Shown here: one piece after another, positions 34,874 to 42,487 of the stretch
How positions within the stretch are numbered: position 1 is the stretch's first letter
Layout of the letters: each line of letters starts with the position of its first letter
NCBI RefSeq assembly: GCF_022809095.1
Contig: NZ_JALAZE010000007.1
Location: 1 to 64,000 of the forward strand
Reading direction: 5' to 3'
Length of the DNA stretch: 64,000 bases
Origin: Bacillus kexueae
Lineage (GTDB): Bacteria > Bacillota > Bacilli > Bacillales > Aeribacillaceae
Made by a program: the position numbers and the translations under genes
Notes under the pieces: model-generated
The model's input: the letters and a program-made list of their open reading frames with translations, nothing else
The model's database searches: none
Told to the model about the DNA's origin: nothing

Positions 34874-36351
34874 ATAATTTTATCATTTTGCCAATTTTAT
34901 TACCGTTATTGACCGGCATTATACTCGTATTTTTTCAGAAGAGAATTGCCGTCCAAAAATGGATAAGTAGCTTGGCTTCTTTAATCAGTATTGTAATTGC
35001 AGTTACTCTTGTTCAACGGGTATACACGAACGGGATTCAAACGCTAGAGGTAGGAAGCTGGAAACCTCCGTTTGGAATTGTGTTAGTGGCGGATATGTAT
35101 GCAAGCCTTCTAGTATTGACAACAAATGTCATTGTCTTTGCTTGCTTACTATTTGCTTTTCGTTCCATCGGTATAGACCGAGAGAAGTTTTTCTTCTACC
35201 CAGCTGTTATGTTCTTACTAACAGGGGTCACTGGCGCATTTATGACAGGTGACATTTTCAACCTTTTCGTATTTTTCGAAGTAATGCTCATGGCCTCTTA
35301 CTTCTTAATTGTTCACGGGAACACAAAAATTCAATTGCGTGAGTCGATTAAATATATTTTAGTCAATGTTATCTCGTCAGCGCTTTTTGTTATTGCAGTT
35401 GCGTTTTTATACGCTGTTACAGGTACGTTAAATATGGCAGACTTGAGTGTCCGCGTTGCTGAAGCAGGGCAAACAAGTATTATGACTGTCATTTCCGTGT
35501 TATTTTTAATTGTTTTCGGGTTAAAGGGAGCCATCTTCCCATTGTATTTCTGGTTACCAGGCTCATACCAAGCTCCACCTTCTGCTATTACAGCTTTATT
35601 CGGAGCATTGTTAACGAAAGTTGGTGTTTACTCTATTACCCGTGTATTCACCCTTATTTTCGTTCATGAAGTCGGCTTCACACATGAGATAATTGCATGG
35701 CTGGCAACGTTAACGATTATATTCGGTGTTATCGGAGCCATTGCTTATTTAGACATTCGAAAAATCATCATTTATAACATCATTACAGCAGTCGGCGTCA
35801 TCTTATTCGGAGTGGCGATGTTTAACGAGGCAGGTATTGAAGGTTCCGTTTACTACCTCATTCATGACATGCTTATCAAAGGCGCATTGTTTTTACTTGT
35901 AGGTGCGATTATCGTGATTACTGGCACAAGTAACCTCAAAAATATGGGAGGCCTCATTAAAAATCATCCGTTTTTAGGATGGATGTTCTTCGTTGCAGCA
36001 GCAGCACTTGCAGGAGTTCCTCCATTAAGCGGATTTATCGGTAAGCTTAAAATCATCGAAGCTGGCTTCCAAAACGGCGACTATGTAATGGCGATGATTG
36101 TCTTGCTCTCAAGTCTTCTCGTGCTTTATTCTGTCATGAAGATCTTCATGAATGGATTCTGGGGAGAACAAGTGTTATCAAGAGAAGAAGAAAAAGGTTC
36201 AACGAAAGGGCTGCTCATGCCTATCGCCCTTTTAATTGCTTTATCTGTTCTCTATGGATTTGGTATCGAAATCGTCTCTCCATATGTCGTCCAAGCTGCT
36301 GAAACGCTGCTTGACCCATCAATCTATATTGAAGCCGTATTAAAGGAGTAG
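34870..36351 (+). CDS. mrpD: Na+/H+ antiporter subunit MrpD
   Basis: 493-residue NuoM/N-like subunit with about 14 transmembrane segments. [18 protein letters not shown] carries the key Glu near residue 139, and [23 protein letters not shown] the conserved Lys of the proton path. [15 protein letters not shown] forms a later Lys-bearing helix. It overlaps mrpC by 4 bp; mrpE begins 5 bp after it. Confidence 0.96.
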   Translation: MNNFIILPILLPLLTGIILVFFQKRIAVQKWISSLASLISIVIAVTLVQRVYTNGIQTLEVGSWKPPFGIVLVADMYASLLVLTTNVIVFACLLFAFRSIGIDREKFFFYPAVMFLLTGVTGAFMTGDIFNLFVFFEVMLMASYFLIVHGNTKIQLRESIKYILVNVISSALFVIAVAFLYAVTGTLNMADLSVRVAEAGQTSIMTVISVLFLIVFGLKGAIFPLYFWLPGSYQAPPSAITALFGALLTKVGVYSITRVFTLIFVHEVGFTHEIIAWLATLTIIFGVIGAIAYLDIRKIIIYNIITAVGVILFGVAMFNEAGIEGSVYYLIHDMLIKGALFLLVGAIIVITGTSNLKNMGGLIKNHPFLGWMFFVAAAALAGVPPLSGFIGKLKIIEAGFQNGDYVMAMIVLLSSLLVLYSVMKIFMNGFWGEQVLSREEEKGSTKGLLMPIALLIALSVLYGFGIEIVSPYVVQAAETLLDPSIYIEAVLKE

Positions 36352-36356
36352 ATGGT

Positions 36357-36833
36357 ATGGCATTTCAGATTTTATTGAACAGTTTGATTGCGTTTATTTG
36401 GATGTTTTTACAAAACAGTTATACTGCATCTAGCTTCGTGGTTGGATATGTCTTAGGGCTTTTCATTATCTTTGCCCTAAGACGATTCTTCCACAGACGC
36501 TTTTACTTATACAATGTAATCGCCGTCATTAAACTATTGCTCATCTTTATAAAAGAGCTCATTTTATCTAATTTATCGGTGTTAAAAGTCATTATTTCAC
36601 CAAAGTTAAACATGAAACCAGGAATTTTCTCGTTGGAGACGACGCTTGAAAAAGATTGGGAGATTACACTATTAGCTAATTTAATTACATTAACACCTGG
36701 AACACTCGTCATCGATGTATCAGACGATAACAAAACATTATTCATTCATGCGATGGATCTAGATGATGTAGAACAAGCACGTCAAGATATTCGAGAAAGC
36801 TTTGAAAAGGCTATTAAGGAGGTGAGCCGATGA
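36357..36833 (+). CDS. mrpE: Na+/H+ antiporter subunit MrpE
   Basis: 158 residues: two or three N-terminal membrane helices and a soluble C-terminal part with ITLLANLITLTPGTLVIDVS, the MrpE/MnhE core, then a helical end. Begins 5 bp after mrpD and overlaps mrpF by 4 bp. Confidence 0.95.
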   Translation: MAFQILLNSLIAFIWMFLQNSYTASSFVVGYVLGLFIIFALRRFFHRRFYLYNVIAVIKLLLIFIKELILSNLSVLKVIISPKLNMKPGIFSLETTLEKDWEITLLANLITLTPGTLVIDVSDDNKTLFIHAMDLDDVEQARQDIRESFEKAIKEVSR

Positions 36834-37117
36834 TGTTTGAGACTGTTATAATCATTTCATTAGCGCTAATTGCTATTTCCTCATTTCTATTAATCATCAG
36901 GCTCATAAAAGGTCCATCCGTTCCAGACCGTGCAGTATCTTTAGATGCTTTTGGTATTAATTTAATTGCCATTACAGCTATTATTTCGGTTGTATTAAAG
37001 ACGAATGCTTTTTTAGACGTCATTTTACTTCTTGGAATCTTAGCCTTTATTGGAACGGTTGCCATTGCAAAATTCCTGGAGAAAGGAGAAATTGTTGAAA
37101 ATGATCGTGATCAGTAA
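36830..37117 (+). CDS. mrpF: Na+/H+ antiporter subunit MrpF
   Basis: 95-residue membrane protein with three helices. LIKGPSVPDRAVSLDAFG is the MrpF/MnhF signature, and DVILLLGILAFIGTVAIAKF ends the membrane part. Starts within mrpE and overlaps mrpG. Confidence 0.95.
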   Translation: MMFETVIIISLALIAISSFLLIIRLIKGPSVPDRAVSLDAFGINLIAITAIISVVLKTNAFLDVILLLGILAFIGTVAIAKFLEKGEIVENDRDQ

Positions 37118-37448
37118 AATTCTTATCGGTTATTTAATTCTCCAGGGTGCTATATTAAGCCTTATTTCTTCAATTGGTATTTTACGTCTTCCTGATGTAT
37201 ATACGCGTAACCATGCCGCTTCAAAAGCAGCAACGTTGGGTGTTATTTCGATAATGTTAGGAGTGTTCTTATACTTTTGGCTTATCGAAGGTCATGTAAA
37301 TACGCAAGTACTATTAGGAATTGTATTTGTCTTCTTAACAGCACCTGTTGCAGGTCACTTAATAAGTCGTGCAGCGTATCATACAAACACGCCTTTATGG
37401 AAAAACAGCGTGCAAGATGAGCTTAAACAAGCGAAAAAAGGAAAATAA
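37101..37448 (+). CDS. mrpG: Na+/H+ antiporter subunit MrpG
   Basis: 115-residue membrane protein with three helices and the MrpG/MnhG motif GILRLPDVYTRNHAASKAATLG. The ATG at 37101 lies within mrpF. TTG 37095, in frame, is better spaced from AAAGGAG and could be the true start. The longer frame from 37050 lacks a site. It ends the mrp operon, and a strong terminator follows at once. Confidence 0.94.
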   Translation: MIVISKILIGYLILQGAILSLISSIGILRLPDVYTRNHAASKAATLGVISIMLGVFLYFWLIEGHVNTQVLLGIVFVFLTAPVAGHLISRAAYHTNTPLWKNSVQDELKQAKKGK

Positions 37449-37451
37449 AAC

Positions 37452-37500
37452 ATAAAAAAAGGAAGGGGCTGTACTTTTTGGACAGTCCCTTCTTTTTTCC
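37452..37500. terminator. Terminator of the mrp operon (bidirectional)
   Basis: AAAAAAGGAAGGG.CTGT / ACAG.CCCTTCTTTTTT long stem with an 8-nt loop, flanked by A- and T-runs, between convergent mrpG and yuxO. Confidence 0.92.
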
Positions 37501-37510
37501 GTACAGGAGA

Positions 37511-37909
37511 TTAGTTGCGACCTTTTCGATGCACAATTGCCATCGTACATCTTGAGATACAAATTAAATCCTCTTCTTCGTCTACGATGCGAATTTCCCA
37601 TACCATAGTCGTTCTCCCTTGATGAACAGGTTTTGCAATAGCCGTTACGAATCCATCTTTCTTTCCTTTGATATGATTAGCGTTAATTTCCAATCCTACC
37701 GCCGCTTCTTTTTCAGGATCAATATGAAAAAACGCACCAATACTTGCAACAGTTTCTGCTAAAGCAACAGAAGCTCCACCATGCAAAAGGCCAAAAGGTT
37801 GACGTGTTCTCTCATCAACCGGCATTTTCGCACGAACTTCCTTTTGATCTGCTTTTTCAATTTCAATTCCTAAAGTTGATACAAGTGTTCCTTCTAAATT
37901 TACGTTCAC
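37511..37909 (-). CDS. yuxO: Hotdog-fold thioesterase YuxO
   Basis: 132-residue PaaI/YdiI-type hotdog thioesterase. The core FGLLHGGASVALAETVAS has the catalytic acid in AETVAS, followed by GLEINANHIKG and GRTTMVWEIRI. I choose the GTG at 37909, eight nt after GGGAGG; the frame extends to 38035 without a site or homology. In B. subtilis yuxO follows comA in one operon. Here a SIMPL-domain gene lies between them. Confidence 0.86.
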   Translation of the reverse strand: MNVNLEGTLVSTLGIEIEKADQKEVRAKMPVDERTRQPFGLLHGGASVALAETVASIGAFFHIDPEKEAAVGLEINANHIKGKKDGFVTAIAKPVHQGRTTMVWEIRIVDEEEDLICISRCTMAIVHRKGRN

Positions 37910-38134
37910 CGTTACTTCCTCCCTTATCTTCTTAAGACCGCTACAACAAAAATAAAATAGATACACATCAATAATAGTATCGGAAACACGTTCATAAAAT
38001 CCATGATGTAACTCCTTCCCCATAAAACCGTACATTGAGTAGTCTTATAGTCAATACTAAAGGAAAAACATCATGTTAATATTGAGTAATTGTTTCATTT
38101 TTGTAAAATTACTAAATATTCCCTTTAATCTATA

Positions 38135-38788
38135 TTATTGGTACTGAAAATGGACTAGCAACTGCGCCTGAATCGTTATTTCTTGTGGCATAATCGAAGT
38201 TTCTGCTGATTGTAACATCATTCGTTTAGGACCTATCGGCTGACTTCCGCTGACATCCTCTATTTTTTGAGGTGGTAATACGATGGAAGCTCCATATCCA
38301 TTGGCAATAACTTTACCCCTTCTTATCGAATCTTGAATTGCTTTTTCATATGCTTCCTTTTCATACGTTCGAGTATTCTTCACATCGTATTGTGGATTTC
38401 CTATTTGATTAGCACCGTTTTCAGTTGCAGCCTCCATAATGTCCCCGATTTGACTCAGTTTTTCCGTCGAAACTTTAATGGTGTGTGTGACTTCATAACC
38501 GATTAAAGTTGGTGGTTTTCCTTGTGGATAATCATATTTCGGCTGTACTTGATAATTAACTGTTTCGATATCACTTTTTGAAATGGACATTCCAATTAAT
38601 GATTGAATAACCTGATTTGTCACTTTAGCATTTTCTTTTTGAGCAAGTTGAGGCTTTTCATTTTCCGTAATCATTCCAATAAGTATTAGAGCCGTATCTG
38701 GTTTTACTTTAACAGACCCTTTCCCCGTCACAATTAAATTTCGTTCCATTACTTTATTACGTTGAACATATTGTGGATTTGGGTACAT
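38135..38788 (-). CDS. SIMPL domain (DUF541) protein
   Basis: 217 residues. The SIMPL fold is recognisable from NLIVTGKGSVKVKPDTALILIGM near the start, VNYQVQPKYDYPQGKPPTLIGYEV, and QDSIRRGKVIANGYGASI in the C-terminal half. There is no signal peptide, unlike many SIMPL proteins, so it is probably cytoplasmic. Start at ATG 38788, six nt after AAAGGGG. Function of the family is obscure (oxidative stress, IRAK-binding in one mammalian member). It interrupts the comA-yuxO pairing seen in B. subtilis. Confidence 0.82.
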   Translation of the reverse strand: MYPNPQYVQRNKVMERNLIVTGKGSVKVKPDTALILIGMITENEKPQLAQKENAKVTNQVIQSLIGMSISKSDIETVNYQVQPKYDYPQGKPPTLIGYEVTHTIKVSTEKLSQIGDIMEAATENGANQIGNPQYDVKNTRTYEKEAYEKAIQDSIRRGKVIANGYGASIVLPPQKIEDVSGSQPIGPKRMMLQSAETSIMPQEITIQAQLLVHFQYQ

Positions 38789-38892
38789 GAGAGACCCCTT
38801 TCTTAAACTTTTATCCACAATATATGAATAAGGAGGTACTATCCATTCCAAGGTTTTACACGAAGGCTATTCATTCTTCCATATAAATAAAC

Positions 38893-38925
38893 GAGAGGTG
38901 CTAATCTTTTCTCATCACACCTCTC
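38893..38925 (-). terminator. Terminator of comA
   Basis: GAGAGGTG / CACCTCTC with a 17-nt loop followed by GTTTATTT on the minus strand. Confidence 0.65.
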
Positions 38926-38943
38926 TCATGATTATAATTAAGC

Positions 38944-39585
38944 TTAGTCGATAAACCCTTCAGCCTTCGCTACAAGGACTGCTTCTGTCCTAGAACCCAC
39001 ATTTAATTTTGTGTAAATAGACGTTAAACTGTATTCAATGGAGCGTTTACTTAAATGAAGTTTATCAGCAATTTCTTGATTCGTAAGTCCGTTTTCTACT
39101 TCTTCGATAATCTTCTTTTCTCTTTCGGTTAACGATGTAGGAATTTGTTCCATTTGCTTTTCATGTTGAACATGTTGTTGAACTAATTTTTTGACAAAAT
39201 CATAGGGTAGAATGATTTCTCCTTGTAGGGAGTGCCGAATGTTTTGAAGAATTTTTTCTTTCGTTTCTGTTTTGCTAATAGCTCCATGTATTCCTATACT
39301 AATTGCTTTTTCAATATAGTCACCGATATCATAGCCGGTATATAAAAGGATTTTACAAGAAACTGAGTTTTCCAAAATCGTTTTCGCCAGCTCAATCCCG
39401 TTAATCTCTCCTAAATTCATATCCATTAAAATAACATCAAATTTAGAATAATCAAGACTGTTCATTACATCTGCTGTAAATGGTGGTTCTAGACAATCTA
39501 CCGTTATATCATGTTCACTTTCTAAAATAGATCTAGTTCCTTCTCTAACTGCCGGATGGTCATCAATGACAAGTATATGAATCAT
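38944..39585 (-). CDS. comA: Response regulator ComA (LuxR/NarL type)
   Basis: 213 residues. Receiver domain MIHILVIDDHPAVREGT with phosphoacceptor Asp55 in VILMDMNLG (same number as B. subtilis ComA), SKTETKEKI after it, and a C-terminal LuxR HTH reading LTNQEIADKLHLSKRSIEYS and YTKLNVGSRTEAVLVAKAEG, almost identical to B. subtilis ComA. Start at ATG 39585 after AAAGGAG. In B. subtilis ComP phosphorylates it in response to ComX. Here comX and comP are missing: comQ ends 40 bp upstream. The regulator itself looks intact, so another kinase or regulator must act on it if it is used. Confidence 0.93.
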   Translation of the reverse strand: MIHILVIDDHPAVREGTRSILESEHDITVDCLEPPFTADVMNSLDYSKFDVILMDMNLGEINGIELAKTILENSVSCKILLYTGYDIGDYIEKAISIGIHGAISKTETKEKILQNIRHSLQGEIILPYDFVKKLVQQHVQHEKQMEQIPTSLTEREKKIIEEVENGLTNQEIADKLHLSKRSIEYSLTSIYTKLNVGSRTEAVLVAKAEGFID

Positions 39586-39625
39586 ACACGTACTCCTTTC
39601 GTTCATCTGGCATAGTATCAGCTAT

Positions 39626-40480
39626 CTACAAATTGGGCATCTCATCAAACAAATGTTGATACAATATTTCTTTCGTATCACTTTCTATACTCATCTCTCC
39701 GATTACTTTTTTGGCTTTATGTAAGGCTAAATGCTTCATTACTTGCAAATAATGAACAACCCCGGTCTCCCAAAGGACATCCATATACGCCTGTTTACTT
39801 CCAAAAAAAGTGGTAAAATCATGACGACTCTTAGCATATTCACGTAACTTCTGACAGGCTTCACAATCCGAATTCTTTATGTATAACATTGTCAAAGAAG
39901 GTTTTTCCGTTTTCCCGTCTTCTTTATTCTCTTGAAAAAGTCCATTGAAATCATTATCTATTTGGGCCGCAACACCTAATTCAGTAGCATATTGATGGAT
40001 GGAATCATCACAATCTCCATTAGCTAATATCGTTCCTACCGTTGCAGCTAATGCTGTCAAGGCCCCTGACTTTCTCCTCATGATCGCTAAACATTCTTCT
40101 TCAGTTGTGACAGTTTCGGCCAAGTCCTGATGTTGACCAATCATAGCTCGAAAGGAATAGTGGTGAAAATACTCACTAATTTTATGTTTATGAGGAGATT
40201 GTAAGGAGTTTATGACTAAATGAGGGAGCGTATACAGCAATGTTGCACTATTTAACGCAACTCCTCGATTTTCCTTCATCCATAGCTCTTGATCGTTATC
40301 ATTATCTTCAAAGTCGTCTAGCATATCTAATGAAAGAATCCAAAGCTCAACAGCAGCTGCTAGCTTATAAACTTCTTCATCTTTTCCACTTCCTCCAAAA
40401 AGACAAAAATGAAGATAAGTTAATTGTGCAAAATGGAAGGACTGTTTCGATTTTACAAAGCGAGAAATCAATTGGTTCAA
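39626..40480 (-). CDS. comQ: ComQ-type isoprenyl transferase, orphaned and possibly start-defective
   Basis: At least 284 residues of the polyprenyl-synthase fold. The first Asp-rich motif DMLDDFEDND is near 52-61, and the second region QIDNDFNGLF near 192. ComQ isoprenylates and processes the ComX pheromone precursor. The only in-frame TTG/ATG start (TTG 40480) has no ribosome binding site. Homology-like sequence continues 28 codons further up to ATA (40564), and AGGGGGGAG lies 7 nt before that ATA. The original start codon therefore seems to have changed to ATA, or a non-standard start is used. No comX frame follows, and comA begins 40 bp downstream. No ComX-like peptide gene was found nearby. 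Confidence 0.84.
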   Translation of the reverse strand: MNQLISRFVKSKQSFHFAQLTYLHFCLFGGSGKDEEVYKLAAAVELWILSLDMLDDFEDNDNDQELWMKENRGVALNSATLLYTLPHLVINSLQSPHKHKISEYFHHYSFRAMIGQHQDLAETVTTEEECLAIMRRKSGALTALAATVGTILANGDCDDSIHQYATELGVAAQIDNDFNGLFQENKEDGKTEKPSLTMLYIKNSDCEACQKLREYAKSRHDFTTFFGSKQAYMDVLWETGVVHYLQVMKHLALHKAKKVIGEMSIESDTKEILYQHLFDEMPNL

Positions 40481-40710
40481 AGGGTTTAATTCTATATAAT
40501 GATGAAGGATATCTTCTATAGTTTCTTGAAATTTTTTCTTGTTTATAAGTAAAAAGTCTTTTATGATTTCTCCCCCCTTTAGAAACCATATTACTATATT
40601 CGACTTCTTTTTGATATAAATTCGACAAATTTTTCAATTGCTTCGTTTCACTTTTTTATTCATTTGACGAAAGGGGATAGTGTGGAGAGATTCAGGAGAA
40701 TTGTTGAGTA

Positions 40711-40886
40711 TTTTCACAGAAAAAGCGCAAAGCGCAAGTACTTAGGCGAAGGGCGCTGGAGGACCTGCGAGGAGGCTTCCGTCGCCACAGCAGGGCCGAA
40801 TCGACCCGAGCTGATGGCGCTTGGAGCTAGACACCCAAAAAAACTGTAAAGAGAATACTCTTTATTGAACTTAAACTTTCTGTAAC
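40711..40886 (+). repeat. Repeat family B, copy B3 (most complete, 176 bp)
   Basis: Left end TTTTCACAGAAAAAGCGCAA, core GGGCGCTGGAGGACCTGC...GCGCTTGGAGCTAGACACC, right end AACTGTAAAGAGAATACTC then CTTAAACTTTCTGTAAC. The termini CACAGAAA and TTTCTGTAA are inverted, so it may be a small mobile element. It separates comQ from degQ. Confidence 0.75.
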
Positions 40887-40888
40887 AA

Positions 40889-40927
40889 TAAAAAAAATCC
40901 GACCTATTTAAGAACTGGGTCGGATAA
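40889..40927 (-). terminator. Terminator of degQ
   Basis: TCCGACC / GGTCGGA stem followed by a T8 run on the minus strand, starting 2 bp after the degQ stop codon. Confidence 0.92.
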
Positions 40928-40928
40928 G

Positions 40929-41069
40929 TTAACAAGGCTTTACATATTGATATTGGTCATATTTCTCGATGCTTTTATTAATTAAATACAATGAGTGCTT
41001 CGTTTTTTGTATTTCTTCTTCTAATTTCATGAAAATTTCATTTAGCTTTTCAATCTCTTGTTGCTTCAA
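40929..41069 (-). CDS. degQ: DegQ, regulator of degradative enzymes
   Basis: A 46-residue protein, the same length as B. subtilis DegQ. It shares the pattern L....LE..I..T..SL..INKSI..YD and has a heptad, coiled-coil look throughout. It ends in KPC. DegQ promotes phosphotransfer from DegS to DegU and so raises exoenzyme output. The start is TTG 41069, ten nt after AGGAG; GTG three codons earlier is too close to the site. Its place upstream of comQ agrees with B. subtilis. A sigma-A promoter and a ComA-box-like site lie upstream, and a strong terminator follows. Confidence 0.85.
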   Translation of the reverse strand: MKQQEIEKLNEIFMKLEEEIQKTKHSLYLINKSIEKYDQYQYVKPC

Positions 41070-41141
41070 TCGTATCACGCTCCTGTAACGAAAAGATACA
41101 TCCCAATCTTTTTACCTATAACGAACCTTTTTTCTACTTAT

Positions 41142-41170
41142 ATTGTATCGGAAGAAGGATATGTTGTAAC
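41142..41170 (-). promoter_or_regulatory. Promoter of degQ
   Basis: On the minus strand GTTACA (41170-41165), 17 bp, TACAAT (41147-41142). The poor -35 (4/6) is typical for activator-dependent promoters. Confidence 0.6.
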
Positions 41171-41192
41171 CGAAAAAGTATACGAAATATCT

Positions 41193-41218
41193 ATGCGTGA
41201 TACCGCAACAAAACGCAA
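41193..41218 (-). promoter_or_regulatory. ComA-box-like operator upstream of degQ
   Basis: The minus strand reads TTGCGG-TATC-ACGCAT (41208-41193), close to the ComA palindrome TTGCGG-N4-CCGCAA, with an additional TTGCGTT (41218-41212) as a further half site. The palindrome is centred about 65 bp upstream of the predicted start of degQ transcription, a usual place for ComA activation. Confidence 0.68.
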
Positions 41219-41290
41219 TAGGCTAAATATCATGATTTATCCCATACCATTTTTATCCCTAAAATTAAAAAAACAGGTAAATTGTATGAT

Positions 41291-41515
41291 TTACCTGTGA
41301 ACTAGATGGTTTCTCATAATTTCTTTTGCTTTCTTTTGCACATATTGAATCATTTCATTTCTTTTCTCAACAGGTCCGTTAAACTCAATGGTGTAATCAA
41401 GCACATTCTCCTTGTCCATTAAACATTCAACCTTGGCTTCATACTCTCCCACTTCGACCGAAAATTCCGCAACAAATCGATCATCTAATACGTAAATGGT
41501 TGGATTCTTCACCAA
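41291..41515 (-). CDS. Small soluble protein, unknown function
   Basis: About 74 residues, mixed charge, with beta-rich look in the first part (TIYVLDDRFVAEFSVEVGEYEAKVE) and a helical end (EMIQYVQKKAKEIM). AAGGAGG ends at 41528; TTG 41527 directly abuts it, so TTG 41515 or GTG 41512 is a likelier start. Lies upstream of degQ. Not recognised. Confidence 0.6.
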   Translation of the reverse strand: MVKNPTIYVLDDRFVAEFSVEVGEYEAKVECLMDKENVLDYTIEFNGPVEKRNEMIQYVQKKAKEIMRNHLVHR

Positions 41516-41822
41516 TTGAGTTTGCAACCTCCTTCAATTATTTCATTCGCTGTTTCCAGAAATTAGTTGCACTCCATCGTGGAGTAGATTAGCTTTTTGT
41601 GAACTGATTTCAAGGTACATTTTCACTAACCTCATAAAAAAATTTGAAAACAGCTTTACTGTTCTATTTCTAGAAAATTTGGAAAAACCCTCTAAAAATA
41701 TTCGAATTTGACAAACATTCGTTCCTATCTCAACATGATATCCTCTATTTTCTATTGCTTAAACGCGCTAAAGTTGTTAAAATATTTTTTAAATTTAATC
41801 GTGATTGTCGGGGGGTAATCAA

Positions 41823-42092
41823 ATGAAGAAGTTGGAGAAGCATTATGAAGTACAAATAAAACTCGATTCTATTTTAAAGAAACGCCGAATGACAAAGCGA
41901 GAGTTAGCGAGAAAAGCTGATATTCGCCATACGCTAGTGTGGGAAATGTGCCATAATAAAACGAAAAGACTCCCTCTCGATAAACTAGCCAAAATCTGTT
42001 CTGTTTTAGATGTGGAAATAACAGATATCATAGAATTGGTAGAACAACCCGAACAAACATCTAATCCATCCGTTTATAAAGTCACAAACTAA
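41823..42092 (+). CDS. Small XRE-family (Cro/CI-type) HTH regulator
   Basis: 89 residues, almost all a helix-turn-helix of the HTH_26 type: MTKRELARKADIRHTLVWEM then LPLDKLAKICSVLDVEITDII. GGGGGG lies 8 nt before the ATG at 41823. A short polar tail follows. The target is unknown. No phage genes are nearby, so it is probably a chromosomal regulator. Confidence 0.78.
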   Translation: MKKLEKHYEVQIKLDSILKKRRMTKRELARKADIRHTLVWEMCHNKTKRLPLDKLAKICSVLDVEITDIIELVEQPEQTSNPSVYKVTN

Positions 42093-42171
42093 CACTCCAA
42101 ACCTTACACATACTTTTTTGCTAGCCACTTTTTACGTAAATTTTATTGACCATTACATGATGCACTATGAG

Positions 42172-42194
42172 CCTCTTTTGTAGAGGTTTTTTTT
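42172..42194 (+). terminator. Terminator after the XRE gene
   Basis: CCTCT-TTTGT-AGAGG followed by T8. Confidence 0.8.
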
Positions 42195-42315
42195 ACGAAA
42201 AATAGCTCCACAAGTTCAATATGATTTTGACCCAACCAAAGAAAGAAATCCATAATGGTATGCTACAAATAGTTCCCCAGAACATCCCTTTTAAAAAGTC
42301 ATTAGGGTAATACAT
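42193..42315 (-). CDS. Small membrane protein, 40 residues
   Basis: Opens MYYPNDFLKGMFWGTICSIP and continues LWISFFGWVKIILNLWSYFS: a single aromatic-rich membrane helix with a polar N-terminus. GGGAGG stands 6 nt before the ATG, which is why I call it. It is convergent with the XRE gene and overlaps its terminator. Family unknown; short Bacillus membrane peptides of this sort are often sporulation-linked, which is only a guess. Confidence 0.55.
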   Translation of the reverse strand: MYYPNDFLKGMFWGTICSIPLWISFFGWVKIILNLWSYFS

Positions 42316-42487
42316 TTACTCCCTCCCTTTTATTGTAAGCGTTCACACTTTGTTACTACGTTAAGTTCGACAAGCATAATTAATATCCTTTATATAAAAT
42401 TCGTAATAATCCTACAAAATCATTGCTCACCTGGTTGATTGAATCCTCATATAGTATGTAGTGACATGCTTAGTAGAGGTGAAGAAA

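Noticed and set aside
40377-40637. 86-codon minus-strand frame overlapping the 5' end of comQ
   Set aside because: It is a shadow in another frame; the comQ frame shows the family sequence in the overlap, and the true ribosome binding site fits comQ.
39586-40710. Possible hidden comX gene near comQ
   Set aside because: I read the 40 bp between comQ and comA and the region upstream of comQ on the minus strand. Only very short or site-less frames exist, none with a ComX-like Trp near the C-terminus following comQ.
40664-40849. Open frame through repeat copy B3
   Set aside because: It is a translation of the repeat core; copies B1 and B2 do not preserve it as a gene.
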